Both the position numbers and the translations under genes were made by a program. From Tilletiaria anomala UBC 951 (Eukaryota; Basidiomycota; Exobasidiomycetes; Georgefischeriales; Tilletiariaceae): a DNA stretch of 64,000 nt. Shown here piece after piece: positions 50,001 through 60,831 of the stretch. Below the pieces are notes generated by a model. The model worked only from the letters and a program-made list of their open reading frames with translations. It was not told the origin of the DNA and made no database searches. The stretch covers positions 1 to 64,000 of the forward strand of contig NW_013546928.1 in NCBI RefSeq assembly GCF_000711695.1. The letters are read 5' to 3'. The first letter of the stretch is position 1. The number at the start of each line of letters is the position of its first letter.

Positions 50001-50898
50001 CAACGGTGCCGGTCGCATCGCATTGACAGTCCCAAGGGCTTCGACACCTCCACTTGCCTCGCCGGCAGCGCAGTCTCCGCTTTTCTCGCATCTGAGTGGG
50101 ATCGAACCGACTTTCTTTTCCGCAGATGCAGACGCAAAGGTGCCTGACTCTATACCGAAGACAGATACAGTGGACAAGAAGCGCTCCACCAGTATTCGAC
50201 AGACGATCCAGCAGCTCGACCAAGCCTTGGAAGCGCTCAAAAGCGTCCATGTGCGGAAAATCGAGATTCCTGTGCCAATGCATCGTACCGAGGATTCACA
50301 CGCGTCGTCTCAGCCTTTGTTTCGCCAAAGCTCACATGTGCAAGACGACCAGGGAAAAATGGCCAAATCGATGGACGACTGGTCCGAAGATGAGAAGCAA
50401 GCTGGGAGCATCGCGCGTCTCGAACGTGCTCGCACGCAGCTGCAGCTGCAACTTTCAGCCAAAGCGCTTGTGCACGCTCAGAGAAAGAGTGACAGTCATG
50501 TGTCGATGATCTCTGCAGCACGTCGGGTAGCGCGAAAGGTCGTGGGCCTTCTTTTTGCACTGTGGTTCCTACTGTGGATCATCGACTGTCGCGTTCAGAT
50601 ACTCTTCCAATCGCTACATTCCTCTCCAATTGTGCCCAGCATGTACAATGGCGGCCATCGTTTTTCGTTTGCTCCCATCTGGTTCATCGACACCGGCACC
50701 GCCTGGCAGCGGGAGCACGACGAATGGCAGGCGCTTGCGCGAGAAAGCTCGTCCATTGTCGAGATGGCGGCTTTGATATTCAAAACTCGGAGCTGGCGCT
50801 TACTGCATTTAACCGCGCGATCCACTTCGCTTGGTGGGGACGAAGCGTTCGCCGGAGTGCTATCTGATACTCACAGTTTACCCCGTGCTTTCATCTAA
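47075..50898 (+). CDS. Unrecognised Ser-rich protein with C-terminal membrane anchor
   Basis: Two exons (47075-48934 and 49000-50898; a 65-bp intron with a GTGAGC donor and GAAG acceptor) encode 1252 residues. Most of the protein is low-complexity Ser/Arg/Pro/Glu sequence. More ordered-looking patches are SDIQRIKALLTNMQADG, SITDFFERVMRDEQEKRAQK, GRLVRFSPKLEYHSPTG, and a helix STSIRQTIQQLDQALEALKS. A single membrane segment (VVGLLFALWFLLWIIDC) follows a basic stretch (ARRVARK) about 120 residues before the end, suggesting a type II or tail-anchored-like topology, with a short C-terminal domain beyond it. I do not recognise the family. A nuclear-envelope or ER protein is one possibility only. 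Confidence 0.65.
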
Positions 50899-51045
50899 TT
50901 CCGATACTAGGAGGGCCTGCGAACATTGAGGATTCTTGAAAATGTTGTATCATCGTGTGTACTACATGTGCAAAAAGAACCTGCTCACAACACATCTGAG
51001 CACTCTATCCCACATGCTATGCGATGCGCACCATCTGCAGAGAAT

Positions 51046-52094
51046 CTACATGAAGTCTAGGTCCTCCTCGACGGCATCTGCGTCTGCGATCGTGATGTCC
51101 GAAGTCAGTGTGGAACTCGGAGCCACGCCACGAGCCAGAGGTCCTCACAATTGGCGGTATCAATCTTGTCCTTAGCGCTGGCGGTGCTGTTGTTCTTTGG
51201 TTTGGGCTTTTTGACCTGTCCACCCGCTTTCTTAGCCTCCTTCTCAGCCTTGGCCTTCTTCTCTGCAAGATCCTTGAGCTTGGCGCTGGCGAGGCGCATG
51301 TCTGTGTCGCGCATGCCCGCGCTAAGGAGCGTGATCAGGTGTGGCGCAAAGTGCTTGTCGAACCCCGTGCGCGACGTTTGCGGCTTGATGAGCTGCTCAA
51401 ACAGCTGTGTTGAAAAGGAATCCCAGTCTTCTTTGGATACGGGTTTGGCGTTTAGTAGCTTGTTTAGCGTAGGGTCGTCCGACGAGGAGATTCGATTTTG
51501 CCCGAGAAGGTTGGCGGCGTTGTCCATGTCCGCCTTCAGCTGGGCTTCCCTCTCTAGCCGCCTCTTCTCTGCCGGGTCTTCTTCGTCCTCCTGATTCTCA
51601 TCATCGGACTGAAAAAGCGGCAATGCGATCAGCGGAGATTCATTTGCGCAGCTATCATTCTCGACTCACCTCCAGACCAAGCTCCTGCCTCCGCTTCTCC
51701 GCAGCCTCTTTTTCCGCCAATTTCTGTTTCAGCGTCCCCTTCTTTTTCGCGGGAGCTAGAGGTGCCGGCTCCTGTGGCTTTTCGTCTTCTTCCTCCCAGT
51801 CGTCCTATGCACCCGAATGGGGTGAGGGTGTGATTGGTGCACGCGTCAATCCTTCGCTCCCAAGGCATCGAGCTGTCGCCCAGCATGTCAGGAGCGCCTA
51901 CCTTGACCTCATCCTCCTCATCGTCGAACCGACGGCGTCCCATTGTCACTGCCGACGGCGCAGTGACCTTCTTGGAGGTCTCCTCATCGGAGGAAGCATC
52001 TGGGAGTAGCCGATTTCAGTCAATGGCCGGTCGCGCGAACAACTGCTTTCACCTGATTCTCCGGCTCATTTTCAAACTCACCCCAGTCAGACAT
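51046..52094 (-). CDS. HCR1: Translation initiation factor eIF3 subunit j (Hcr1)
   Basis: Five exons (52094-52082, 51999-51902, 51804-51670, 51608-51149, 51083-51046) encode 247 residues. The 13-nt first exon reads MSDW plus one base, and the 38-nt last exon gives the conserved acidic end NYADAVEEDLDFM. Other family marks are RRRFDDEEDEVKDDWEEED, KKKGTLKQKLAEKEAAEKRR, SDDPTLNKLLNAKPVSKEDW and TRTGF-like SRTGFDKHFAPHLITLL. eIF3j binds near the 40S decoding centre and also promotes late 20S pre-rRNA processing. The length is close to yeast Hcr1 (265). Read without its last splice, the C-terminus would be wrong. The 3' end is 147 bp from the convergent 1252-residue gene. Confidence 0.93.
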
Positions 52095-52650
52095 GATGTA
52101 AGTTGTTTCGAATTTTCGCTTCGTTGCTACTTGAACGTGCCCGTCTCAATATACGCTTCAGCGGTACTTCCAATGGAGTGTGCGCCGTGAAGAACCCCGA
52201 GGATGGTGCGCCGTGCTATAACTGAAATGCAACGAAGCTCGCTGTTAAAAAAAAAGCTGATGGCTTCAGGCATTCGCTATGCGTAACCCTAAGTCATCAC
52301 TGATTTTAGGCGTTGAGGTCGTCATAATCGCCATTGCGATACTCTGGTGGGGAGCACGATTGCCTGGACGCTACATTGAGTAGCGAGTATCTGTATGGGG
52401 CCACAAATGAATGGCCTGGAGGGCAGAGGTGGAGGGCATGGTTGATGTTGTCCGTATCAGTGGCCGCAGACTGTAGGAAGATAACCTCACCGTGACAAAC
52501 GACGCTCCCTTTGTGGTTGCAACATTCTATCGCAATGTCTGGGTTATGAGCAATGATGAATGAGAAGCACATAGATGGTCTCAATAGATACAAGGGTAGA
52601 TCGGGTGTTGGGGAGAAAAAGTGGAAATGGCGTTGTCTGGCTGAATTCTC
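52095..52650. other. upstream region of HCR1 and flank of a possible secreted-protein gene
   Basis: No supported gene. The first about 200 bp should hold the HCR1 promoter; a poly-A run is at 52243-52251. Confidence 0.4.
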
Positions 52651-53271
52651 TCAGGTGCCGATGCTCTTCAAGGTGTTGGCGAGGGTCTGCGCCCCAGGAT
52701 TGCGGGCTGTGGCGCCTGGGGTTGGCGGCAGCGTCTCAAGCGGCGCATTGTGCTCGATCGCCGCGTCGCCGTTGGTCTTGCTGCCGCCGGCGCTCTGATA
52801 GTTGCACGAGTTCTTGGGCGCGGGGTCGACGCTGCCGAGCGTACATTCGGCTTGCCTCTGAAACAGTTCGGACAGTGTGGCGATCGTCCTGGGAACGTCC
52901 TCGTGCATCAGCTCGGCGTCAAACACCGGACCATGGAAACATGACTCTGAGCCTATCGGTAGCTGCACAAAGAAAACGGTCTATGCGTGCTCCGTTTGCG
53001 CCGAACTTGACTTCGTACAAGCTATGCTGCTTTACCACATCCCGCGCCGCATCAAGAGTGAAAGGCTGCGCGTGGCGGTACCTCCATTACAGCCTTAATC
53101 ATAACCCTCCGTGACGCCAGGCGGTCCGCTGCTGCGGCTTTCTTGACGACGACATGAGCCTGCACTATGGCAGCCTCAAGCGTCTCGGGGCTCAGTGACG
53201 ACAGCTTACCCGTCGGGAACGCAAGCGGTGACGAGGTGAGAGAGGGTGGCGAGGACCGGAAATAGTTTCAT
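52651..53271 (-). CDS. possible small secreted protein, exon structure unresolved
   Basis: The ATG at 53271 opens a signal-peptide-like segment (MKLFPVLATLSHLVTACVPDG) ending at a GTAAGC donor near 53209. The last part is an open frame to the stop at 52651, with LPIGSESCFHGPVFD, HEDVPRTIATLSELFQRQ and a Pro/Asn-rich tail with spaced cysteines, preceded by a good pyrimidine-rich acceptor (TTTTCTTTGTGCAG near 52965). I could not join the two ends in one consistent phase through the middle (53160-52970), so coordinates are only the outer limits. The family is unknown. A decayed gene is an equal possibility. Confidence 0.3.
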
Positions 53272-54412
53272 GATGAGGACAGCATTTCCGGCGTCGACGC
53301 CAGTTTCTGAAACCTTGTAAGTCGCTTGGGTGGCATGGAAAGCCGAAGATGATGTAGGGAGGGATGGAGACGACGAGGGCTGAGGTGGGCCTCCAGCACT
53401 TTCCAAAATATCTCACATGGCGAGCCGACGGTCGCTGTATGGAGCGAGTTCGGGATCCCGGTACGTCCGGGCTCTGGCTCTATGGGATGTGCTCAATGGT
53501 TAGAGAGCAGTGTGGAAGATCCAAGTTTATAAATGCGTGGCGAGCAGGAAGGGGGGATGGAAAACCTACCAAGAAGTGACGAACCCATCATCAGACGCGC
53601 AAACTATGCATGCCCCGGGCTTCTTGAAAAGCATCGGATGCCGAAGATTTTAATGGTGGCTCCGCAAGTTGCCAGGTGTCTAGCAGTAAATGCATCGTAT
53701 CGTTCCAGATCAAGACCTGAAGCTTGAGGAAGTGTCTTGTGCGCGGTACGATGTGGGACAGGCGTCGGATCGTTGTACTAATCGAAGATGGGATTTGGAG
53801 CTTGTAGGACGAGTTGACCTAGCTGATATACCCAATGACCGACCGGCTTTACCCAAGGCGTTCGCAGAGTGTTCGCCCTCGAGATCTTGCTGCCCCTTTG
53901 CTGCGAGCATTCCAGTGCGCTTGTTTCGGAGGTGGCAGATGACGTTGCTGCATGACTATTGAGCGCCAGACACAGCGCTTCCTCCCCCAAAGAGATTGAG
54001 TTGGTGGCGATTCCCAGCCCAGGTATGTATGAGATAAGTGGGCGGCCTGTGTAGCTCATGTCCCGACGCCCCCGTGCTTCACACACTATGCATGTATCTA
54101 AGGTTGCGCGTCGCTGGCTGTAACCGCTTGCATCAGCGATTTCTTTTCCGTATCATTTTCGAAAAGTATATAAGAAAAAGAATATTCATAGGCACCAGAG
54201 ATACCGAGGGGTCATCTCATCGTCGACGCTACACGCGCATCCCGATCTCGACCATCATCGTTGAACGGAGCGGGTCCTCATTTTCTCCCATTTGCCCGGC
54301 CCACCGAGCAGGCGGACTGCCCAAATATTACGCAAAACAGCCGTATGATGCATCGATAGCGCAGCTGGATCGGTACAAGGACCGCTGGGTGCCCCGAGCA
54401 CTCTTCGCCAAA
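53272..54412. other. intergenic upstream of GTR1
   Basis: Several short open frames but no recognisable protein. An open frame running into the GTR1 start (from 54038) is in frame with it but lacks any family similarity, so I treat it as leader sequence. Confidence 0.4.
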
Positions 54413-56029
54413 ATGAAGAAAAAGGTGCGTTGGTGGGCTTGCAGGTTGCGTTCTTTCTGGCTGGCTGGCGCATTTTGGACTCTGATATAGCCTCATTTAC
54501 TACTGAGATCGTGATAATCCTGCTGAAATGGGGTTGTTTGTTTCCCTTATATTGTTTATTAGGTTCTCTTGATGGGAAAGTCGGGCTGCGGCAAGACGTC
54601 CATGCGCTCCTTGATTTTCTCGTCCTACAAGGCAAGCGACACACGCCGCCTCGGCTCCACATTAGACGTCGAGCACTCGCATGTGCGCTTCCTCGGCAAC
54701 CTCGTCCTTAACCTTTGGGACTGCGGCGGCCAGCAGAGCTACATGGACAGCTATCTGGACAGCCAAAGACAACAGGTCTTTTCTGCTGTCGGCGTGTTGA
54801 TTTACGTTTTCGACTTAACCGGAGAAGAGAGCGAGTGGGGAAAAGACGTGCGCTATTTCAAGTGCGTGATGACCAAATCGAAACCATTCCAGCATCATGC
54901 ATCAATGGCCAACTATGCTGACTGCTTTCTTGCGCAGGGACTGCCTTTCGGCTTTGCAAAGCAACTCCCCGGAAGCGGGCGTGTTTTGCCTGCTTCACAA
55001 AATGGACCTTGTTGATGCTTCTCGCCGGAAATCCGTGTATGCAAGTCGAGTAGCGGAGCTCAAAAAGAAGAGTGAGGGTAGACCCGTTACCTTCTTCCCC
55101 ACCAGCATCTGGGACGAGACACTATATCGGGTGCGTGCCACCTTGTGCTTACGGCCAGGCACAGCTCGAGCTCATGTCAGACGGCCTGGTTATCTATTTC
55201 TCTGCATAGGCCTGGTCTCTCATCGTCCACGCGCTCATTCCTAACATCGCTACGCTCGAGCGGCATCTTGCGCAGTTCGCACGAATATGCTCTGCGGCCG
55301 AGGTCGTCCTTTTCGAAAAGTCGACCTTCCTCGTCATCTCGCGCAGCACACAGCAGCCGGATGTCGATTCCAATATTGAAACCCCTGGCAGCAATGGTGC
55401 TGATGCCGATGCTTCCGCAACATCCATGTGCTCGAAAGCGGGCAACGAAGCAGCAGAGCTAGGGGCGTCGCACCCTTCAGCATCGACGTCGAGCATCGGT
55501 AGCAGCTCCACGTCGGAGCTGCACGGAGCGGCGGTTAGCACGCAAAAGGGGCGAAAGCTGAGTCCCGAACGGTTTGAAAAGATCAGCGAGCTGATCAAGA
55601 ACCTCAAATCTTCATGCGCGTAAGTTTTGGCCGTGCTCATTGCTGATATTGTACTACCCTGGTTCGAGGGCCCACTGACTTGAGCTCCCCTCGTTCCTCT
55701 GCTTCTCGCAAATGCGCTTGCAGGAAGCTGCAAGCGCAGTTTCAAGGTCTGGAAATCCGCGGAGCGACATACACCGCATATCTCGATCTGTTGACGACGA
55801 ATACATACGTCATGGTCATTGTCGCAGACCCGCGAATACGTGCGTACCTTTTCATTTATGGCTTCCAAAGAGTTGTCTGCGGATCTTGGAACAGTGCGAT
55901 ATTCGCGAATCGAAAGCTCATTCTTCCTCTTTGGTCGTGCTCGCAGAACTCGCTGCTATCAAGCTGAATGTCGAGCTTGGTCGTGAACATTTCGAGAAAC
56001 AACAGGCGATCAGCACTGGTTCTGCCTAA
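54413..56029 (+). CDS. GTR1: Rag-type GTPase Gtr1 (RagA/B)
   Basis: Six exons (54413-54424, 54563-54861, 54938-55130, 55210-55619, 55724-55839, 55947-56029) encode 370 residues. The 12-nt first exon gives MKKK, followed directly by the P-loop [16 protein letters not shown]. Rag signatures follow: [52 protein letters not shown] and the base-specificity motif LLHKMDLVD. The C-terminal roadblock-like domain includes [44 protein letters not shown] and a final helix [14 protein letters not shown]. An acidic/Ser/Ala insert of about 65 residues (about 217-283) splits that domain. Gtr1 pairs with Gtr2 on the vacuole membrane to relay amino-acid status to TORC1. Confidence 0.95.
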
Positions 56030-57525
56030 GCTCCACGTTTTTGGCGCTCGGTGTGCTTTTTTGTCACACTGGGATGAGAAATCAATATGTATGACTGAAT
56101 TCGACTTGTGTTTACAAGGTTGCATCTCGCCTTCACCTGCTTCGTTTACTCATTTCGTCACCTTCGTCGCCCACCAAGTCTCCAACCTCGCCAGCGGCAA
56201 GGAAACCCGGAATGCAATCCTAGCGATTGCATTTGTCGATCCGTGCGCTGACAGATTCGTCAACAGCGGCCGCCGTGAGCTCATACACCACTCTTCCTGA
56301 TACTGTCTTCCGTTTCGCAAACGCAGGGCGCGGAGTTCGCGCTGGAAAAGAATTGAAACAGTTCGACTAGTTCGTCACGTAGCCTGCGGCACAGACCTGA
56401 GTGCGAGCCTCTCGGACAAGCGCCGATACAGAGTGATCTCGTTTGCCCAATAGATAAACTAACCGGGTTCAGCGAGATCGATGGCCTAACGCTTACATCT
56501 TGAAGCGAACACGCCATTAAGTTGCACTTGCTGAGGGATTGGTATTCTCGCTATAATGGCGATAGCATACGACCACGTGGCGCCTGATCAGAAGTTTCAG
56601 GAGCTTTGGGCTATCCTGAGGTTGTCGAGTTAAGTAGGTGCAGCCATTGCTACCGTGAGTGCCCAGGGCATCCCTGGCTGTGTTCTGTCGTGGTTGACGA
56701 GGTGGTGCCGTACTAGTGCGGAAGACTTTTCGGAAAGGGAGAGCATAAGGACACGGGATACATGTATGTAGATGGTCTCGGGTCGCTTCCTACTCAGCAA
56801 GTGCGTTCTAGGTTACCAATTTGAGCGAATTGAACGAGCAGTGGAACAACAAGGGTTGAGTCTCGATGCGTGTTGCGTGGCGGGCGCACTGTTAAGCACT
56901 GTGGTGCTTTCGCAGAACGCACTACGGCGTCCGCAGTACGGTTCGTCCTGCTGAAAGGCAAGCCCTCCCCCTTTCAGCTGGGGGACGGTTCAGACCAAAA
57001 GGATGGTGAATGCTACTTTACTATCTTCGATTTGCGCTCTTTTTATCACTGCCTAACTCTGCGGAGCTCATACAAACACTACGATAAGGCCGTAGTAATC
57101 AATGAAACAAAGTATGTGTACCTTGCTGTTGTCTAACCCTACTTTCTGTCTGCTCCGCACGAGTGAAGGACGAGAGGGCTGCTGGCGGTCGTGTCGGCTC
57201 GGGCACTGGGGCAGTTTGTTGTTGTGGTGCGCGACGACTACCTTCATTCAGATCAAGTTGGAAGCCCATCCCTCCTCCTTCTCGTTGAATGCTAGCTTGG
57301 AGACTCTCCAGGACAATCCGCTGCACAGCTGCGATCCCGGATCAAAAGGCCCGCAGGCGCAGTCTGGACTGCGGATATTGCTGCGAGGTCTGCAGTACCC
57401 GTTCCAGAGCTCTGAGAGTCGGCACCATCGGCTGCAGGCCCAGTACAGCGCACCACCGGCACTTCGGGCTTAACTGTCACAGACATACATAGTTGCCTTG
57501 CGCTTGCTCATAAGGATCGCCCACC
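56030..57525. other. 1.5-kb gene-free interval upstream of AP-1 gamma
   Basis: No protein-like frame is supported on either strand. The part at 56530-56760 has some self-complementary runs, including a small hairpin ctttTCGGaaag near 56730, and faint 5S-rRNA-like words, but not enough to call an RNA gene. The end should hold the promoter of the following gene. Confidence 0.4.
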
Positions 57526-60499
57526 ATGTCGACCTTTTTTGCCAAGCAGCAGCAGGTCGCCGCACTGGATCCGCGCTTGGGTGGCCTGATGGCCAGCGCT
57601 GGCCTGTACAACCTCAAGGCACTCATCAAGGCCATTCGGGCGTGCAAGACATTGGCCGACGAGCGCAACCTTATCCAGAAGGAGTCCGCATCTATCCGGA
57701 CGGCATTCAAGGACGAGGATCCGCTTGCGCGGCACAATAACATCGCCAAGCTGCTCTATATTCATATGCTTGGCTACCCGGCCCACTTTGGGCAGATCGA
57801 GTGCCTCAAGCTTGTCGCCACGCCGCGCTTCACCGACAAGAGGCTCGGGTATCTGGGGATCATGCTGCTGCTCGATGAGAACACCGAGGTGCTTACGCTC
57901 GTCACGAATGGTCTCAAAAAGCGAGTTTGTCGAGTGGCTTGAAGGGGCGGCAGCATACGGTGGTTACTGACATTCGAGCATTTCTTCTCTCATCCTCCAG
58001 CGACATGAACCACTCTAACATGTACATCGTCGGGCTGGCGCTCTGCACATTCGGAAATATTGCGTCGGAGGAAATGTCGCGAGATCTCTGCAACGAGGTA
58101 GAGAAGCTCATGGGAAGCAGTAATACCTACATCCGTCGAAAAGTGAGCCTCACAGATGCTTTTGGTGCTTTTCAATTTCATTTACTTATCTCCTTATGCT
58201 TGTGCAGGCTGCTCTCTGCGCTATGCGCATCGTCCGAAAGGTACCCGACCTCCTCGACCACTTTCAAGAACGCACACGCTCCCTCCTTTCGGACAAGAAT
58301 CATGGCGTTCTGCTCTGTGCGGTCACTCTCGCCATCGAGATCGTCCATGTAGATCCATCGGAGGAGACGCTGGACGCGTTCCGCAAATGCGTACCACTGC
58401 TCGTCAGGCACCTCAAGGCACTTGTGACGACAGGTTATTCACCAGAACACGACGTCAGCGGTATCACAGACCCGTTTCTGCAGGTTAAGATTTTGCGGCT
58501 CTTGCGCATCTTGGGTAAAGGCCATCAGGCGGTGAGCGAGAGTATGAACGACATTCTAGCGCAGGTCGCAACGAATACAGAGGCGAGCAAGAACGTGGGC
58601 AATGCGATCCTCTACGAGACGGTCCTCACCATTCTTGATATTGAAGCGGAGAACGGGCTGCGCGTCATGGCCATCAACATCCTGGGCAAATTTTTGGGCA
58701 ATCGCGACAACAATATTCGTTATGTTGCGCTCAACACGCTCAACAAGGTCGTTTCGCTGGACACGAACGCCGTGCAACGTCACCGCAATATCATCCTCGA
58801 CTGCCTGCGCGATGGCGACATTTCCATCCGTCGACGAGCGCTCGAGTTGTCCTACGCTCTCATCAACGAGTCCAATGTCCGCGTCCTCACGCGCGAGCTT
58901 CTATCCTTTTTGCAGGTAGCGGACAACGAGTTCAAGCTAGGGATGACGACGCATATTTGCCTTGCTGCGGAAAAGTATGCTCCCAACAAGAGGTGGCACA
59001 TCGACACTGTCCTGCGTGTGCTCAAGCTGGCAGGCAACTACGTGCGCGAAGACGTGCTCAGCAGCTTCATTCGACTTGTGTGCCATACGCCAGAACTTCA
59101 AGCATACACTGTCCAGAAGCTCTTCTCCGCCGTGCACGCGGACTTTTCGCAAGAGTCACTGACGCTCGCTGCCGTCTGGGTAATTGGAGAGTTTGGCGAG
59201 GTGCTGCTTCAAGGCGGTAACTTTGAAGACGAGGAGCTCGTGCGGGAAGTCAAGCCAAAGGACATTGTGGACCTGCTCGATGCACTTCTCAACTCGCCAT
59301 ATATCAATAGCCACATCCGCCAGTACATCCTCACTGCCCTCGCCAAGCTCACCAGCCGGATAGGCAGCAGCGATGCGCCGCAGATCCAGCGCGTGCAGCA
59401 GATCCTCCGGTCTTTCGACTCGACCGTCGAGGTCGAGATCCAGCAGCGTTCTGTTGAGTACAGCGCGCTGCTCCGGCGGCCGGACATCAGCGAAGGTGTG
59501 CTCGAGAGTATGCCTTTGCCCGAAGTCAAAGCGACTATCGTGGGCACTGTCAACGAGAACAAGTCGGTCGGTTCGACAAAGGTGGACAAGAACGACCTCC
59601 TCGACCTGATGGGCGGCGACGACCTCGTGGCTGACGGAAGTGTAGCGGCAGGGGCAGCGGTAGGTACTAGGAATGGTGTCAGCACAGCGCCCGGGGCAGG
59701 TTCTTCGCAGCAAAGCACGCAGGATCTCCTCGCCGATATCTTTGGCGGGGGTGGCCTTGTGGATGCTGCCGCTTCGAATGCAGCTGCCGCTGCACCACCC
59801 AAGGCGAGCGTCGATGATATCATGGGCCTGTTCGGCCACAGCGGAGCTTTGCCGTCTGCATCTTCCGCCGCGCCGAAGCCTGTTCCGGCTCAATCAGCCA
59901 ACTCAGACCTAGGCGGCCTGGATCTGTTAGGAGGGGTGGGTATTTCGTCTTCTTCGCAGACAGAAGCACCAGCACCAGCGCTTGCGGGTTCAAGTTCTGT
60001 TGTTGCCTACAGCGCTTACGACCAGAAGGGCCTCAACATCACGCTCACACCGCAAGTAAGCCCCATGCGACCTGATGTCGTTAACATCCTGGCCAACTTC
60101 AAAGTGACTGGAAGCCAGCAGATATCCGACATCAAGTTTCAGGCCGCCGTTCCGAAGGTAATATCTGGCGTTCAACTCTTTTGTGTCACGTTTGGTTGAT
60201 CACGTTCCCCGCTGAACCCTGCTTTGCAGAGTCAAAGGCTACAAATGCTGGCCATCTCAAGCCAAGCCCTTGCACCGGGTGAGGCTGCGACACAACAGAT
60301 GCGCGTGATGGCGCCTCGGGGAGTGAGTGATGTTGTCTTGACATTAAGATTTGCTTGAGACAAGCCTGACACAAACGTCTCCACGCGAATGCCACAGGCG
60401 CAGGTGCGTCTGCGATTGCGGGTCGGCTTCAATGCAAACGGTGAAGAGGTGCAAGACCAAGTAGACTTTTCAGGCTTTCCCGTAAACCTGCTTGGATGA
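57526..60499 (+). CDS. APL4: AP-1 adaptor complex gamma subunit (gamma-adaptin)
   Basis: Five exons (57526-57920, 58001-58142, 58208-60157, 60230-60322, 60398-60499) encode 893 residues. The adaptin trunk is clear: [86 protein letters not shown] and [14 protein letters not shown]. The hinge has a clathrin-box-like LLDLM (about 643-647) and DLLADIFGG. The C-terminal gamma ear follows from about residue 778 ([35 protein letters not shown]). Intron 1 begins with GC (AAAAA then GCGAGT) and ends CCTCCAG; only this junction restores the conserved GLKNDMNH. AP-1 selects cargo for clathrin carriers between the trans-Golgi and endosomes. Confidence 0.95.
57921..58000 (+). other. GC-AG intron in gamma-adaptin gene
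   Basis: An 80-bp intron with donor AA/GCGAGT and a pyrimidine-rich acceptor TTTCTTCTCTCATCCTCCAG. None of the nearby GT dinucleotides gives the required phase 2 junction, while the GC donor rebuilds the invariant GLKNDMNH of gamma-adaptins. Confidence 0.8.
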
Positions 60500-60831
60500 T
60501 TTGTACCTGGCGCAAGATATCCCATTTACTATATTAGACACGGCGGATTAAAGTTTGATTGTAGTTTTACAATCCTTGCAGACGTAGTTCTACAGGTATG
60601 CGTGCAATGCGTATTAACGAGCCAAATGCGTGTTTCTTGAAGGAGCCAGGAGCTGTTTTTGAAATGACATTGCGGTCCCATCAGGAATGCATCAGAACAA
60701 CTTCCACGTTTTCTTTCCGATAGCGACCAATCTTTGAAAGCCCCATGGTGTCAGTTGTTGGCAGTAAGCTTGCACAACTTGGCTGGCGAGACGACGATCT
60801 CCATGCCATCAGTGACCTCGCTACCGAGTAC
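60500..60831. other. intergenic between gamma-adaptin and the small minus-strand gene
   Basis: AT-rich just after the gamma-adaptin stop (60520-60570), consistent with a 3' end region. No gene seen. Confidence 0.4.

Noticed and set aside
54038-54412. N-terminal extension of GTR1 through the upstream open frame
   Set aside because: Rag GTPases start a few residues before the P-loop; the upstream frame has no family similarity, and MKKK followed by the P-loop is the expected start.
55655-55675. tRNA B-box-like ggttcgagggcc in a GTR1 intron
   Set aside because: No matching A box, no cloverleaf arms and the wrong bases after the ttcga core; it is only a chance match within an intron.
56530-56760. 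Possible 5S rRNA or SRP-type RNA gene
   Set aside because: Words such as gcatacgacca and gagttaag recall 5S rRNA, and a small UUCG-like hairpin lies near 56730, but the spacing and the paired arms of 5S do not fit and the SRP Alu core is missing. A covariance-model search would decide.
59156-59893. 245-codon minus-strand open frame opposite gamma-adaptin
   Set aside because: Antisense shadow of a well-supported conserved gene.
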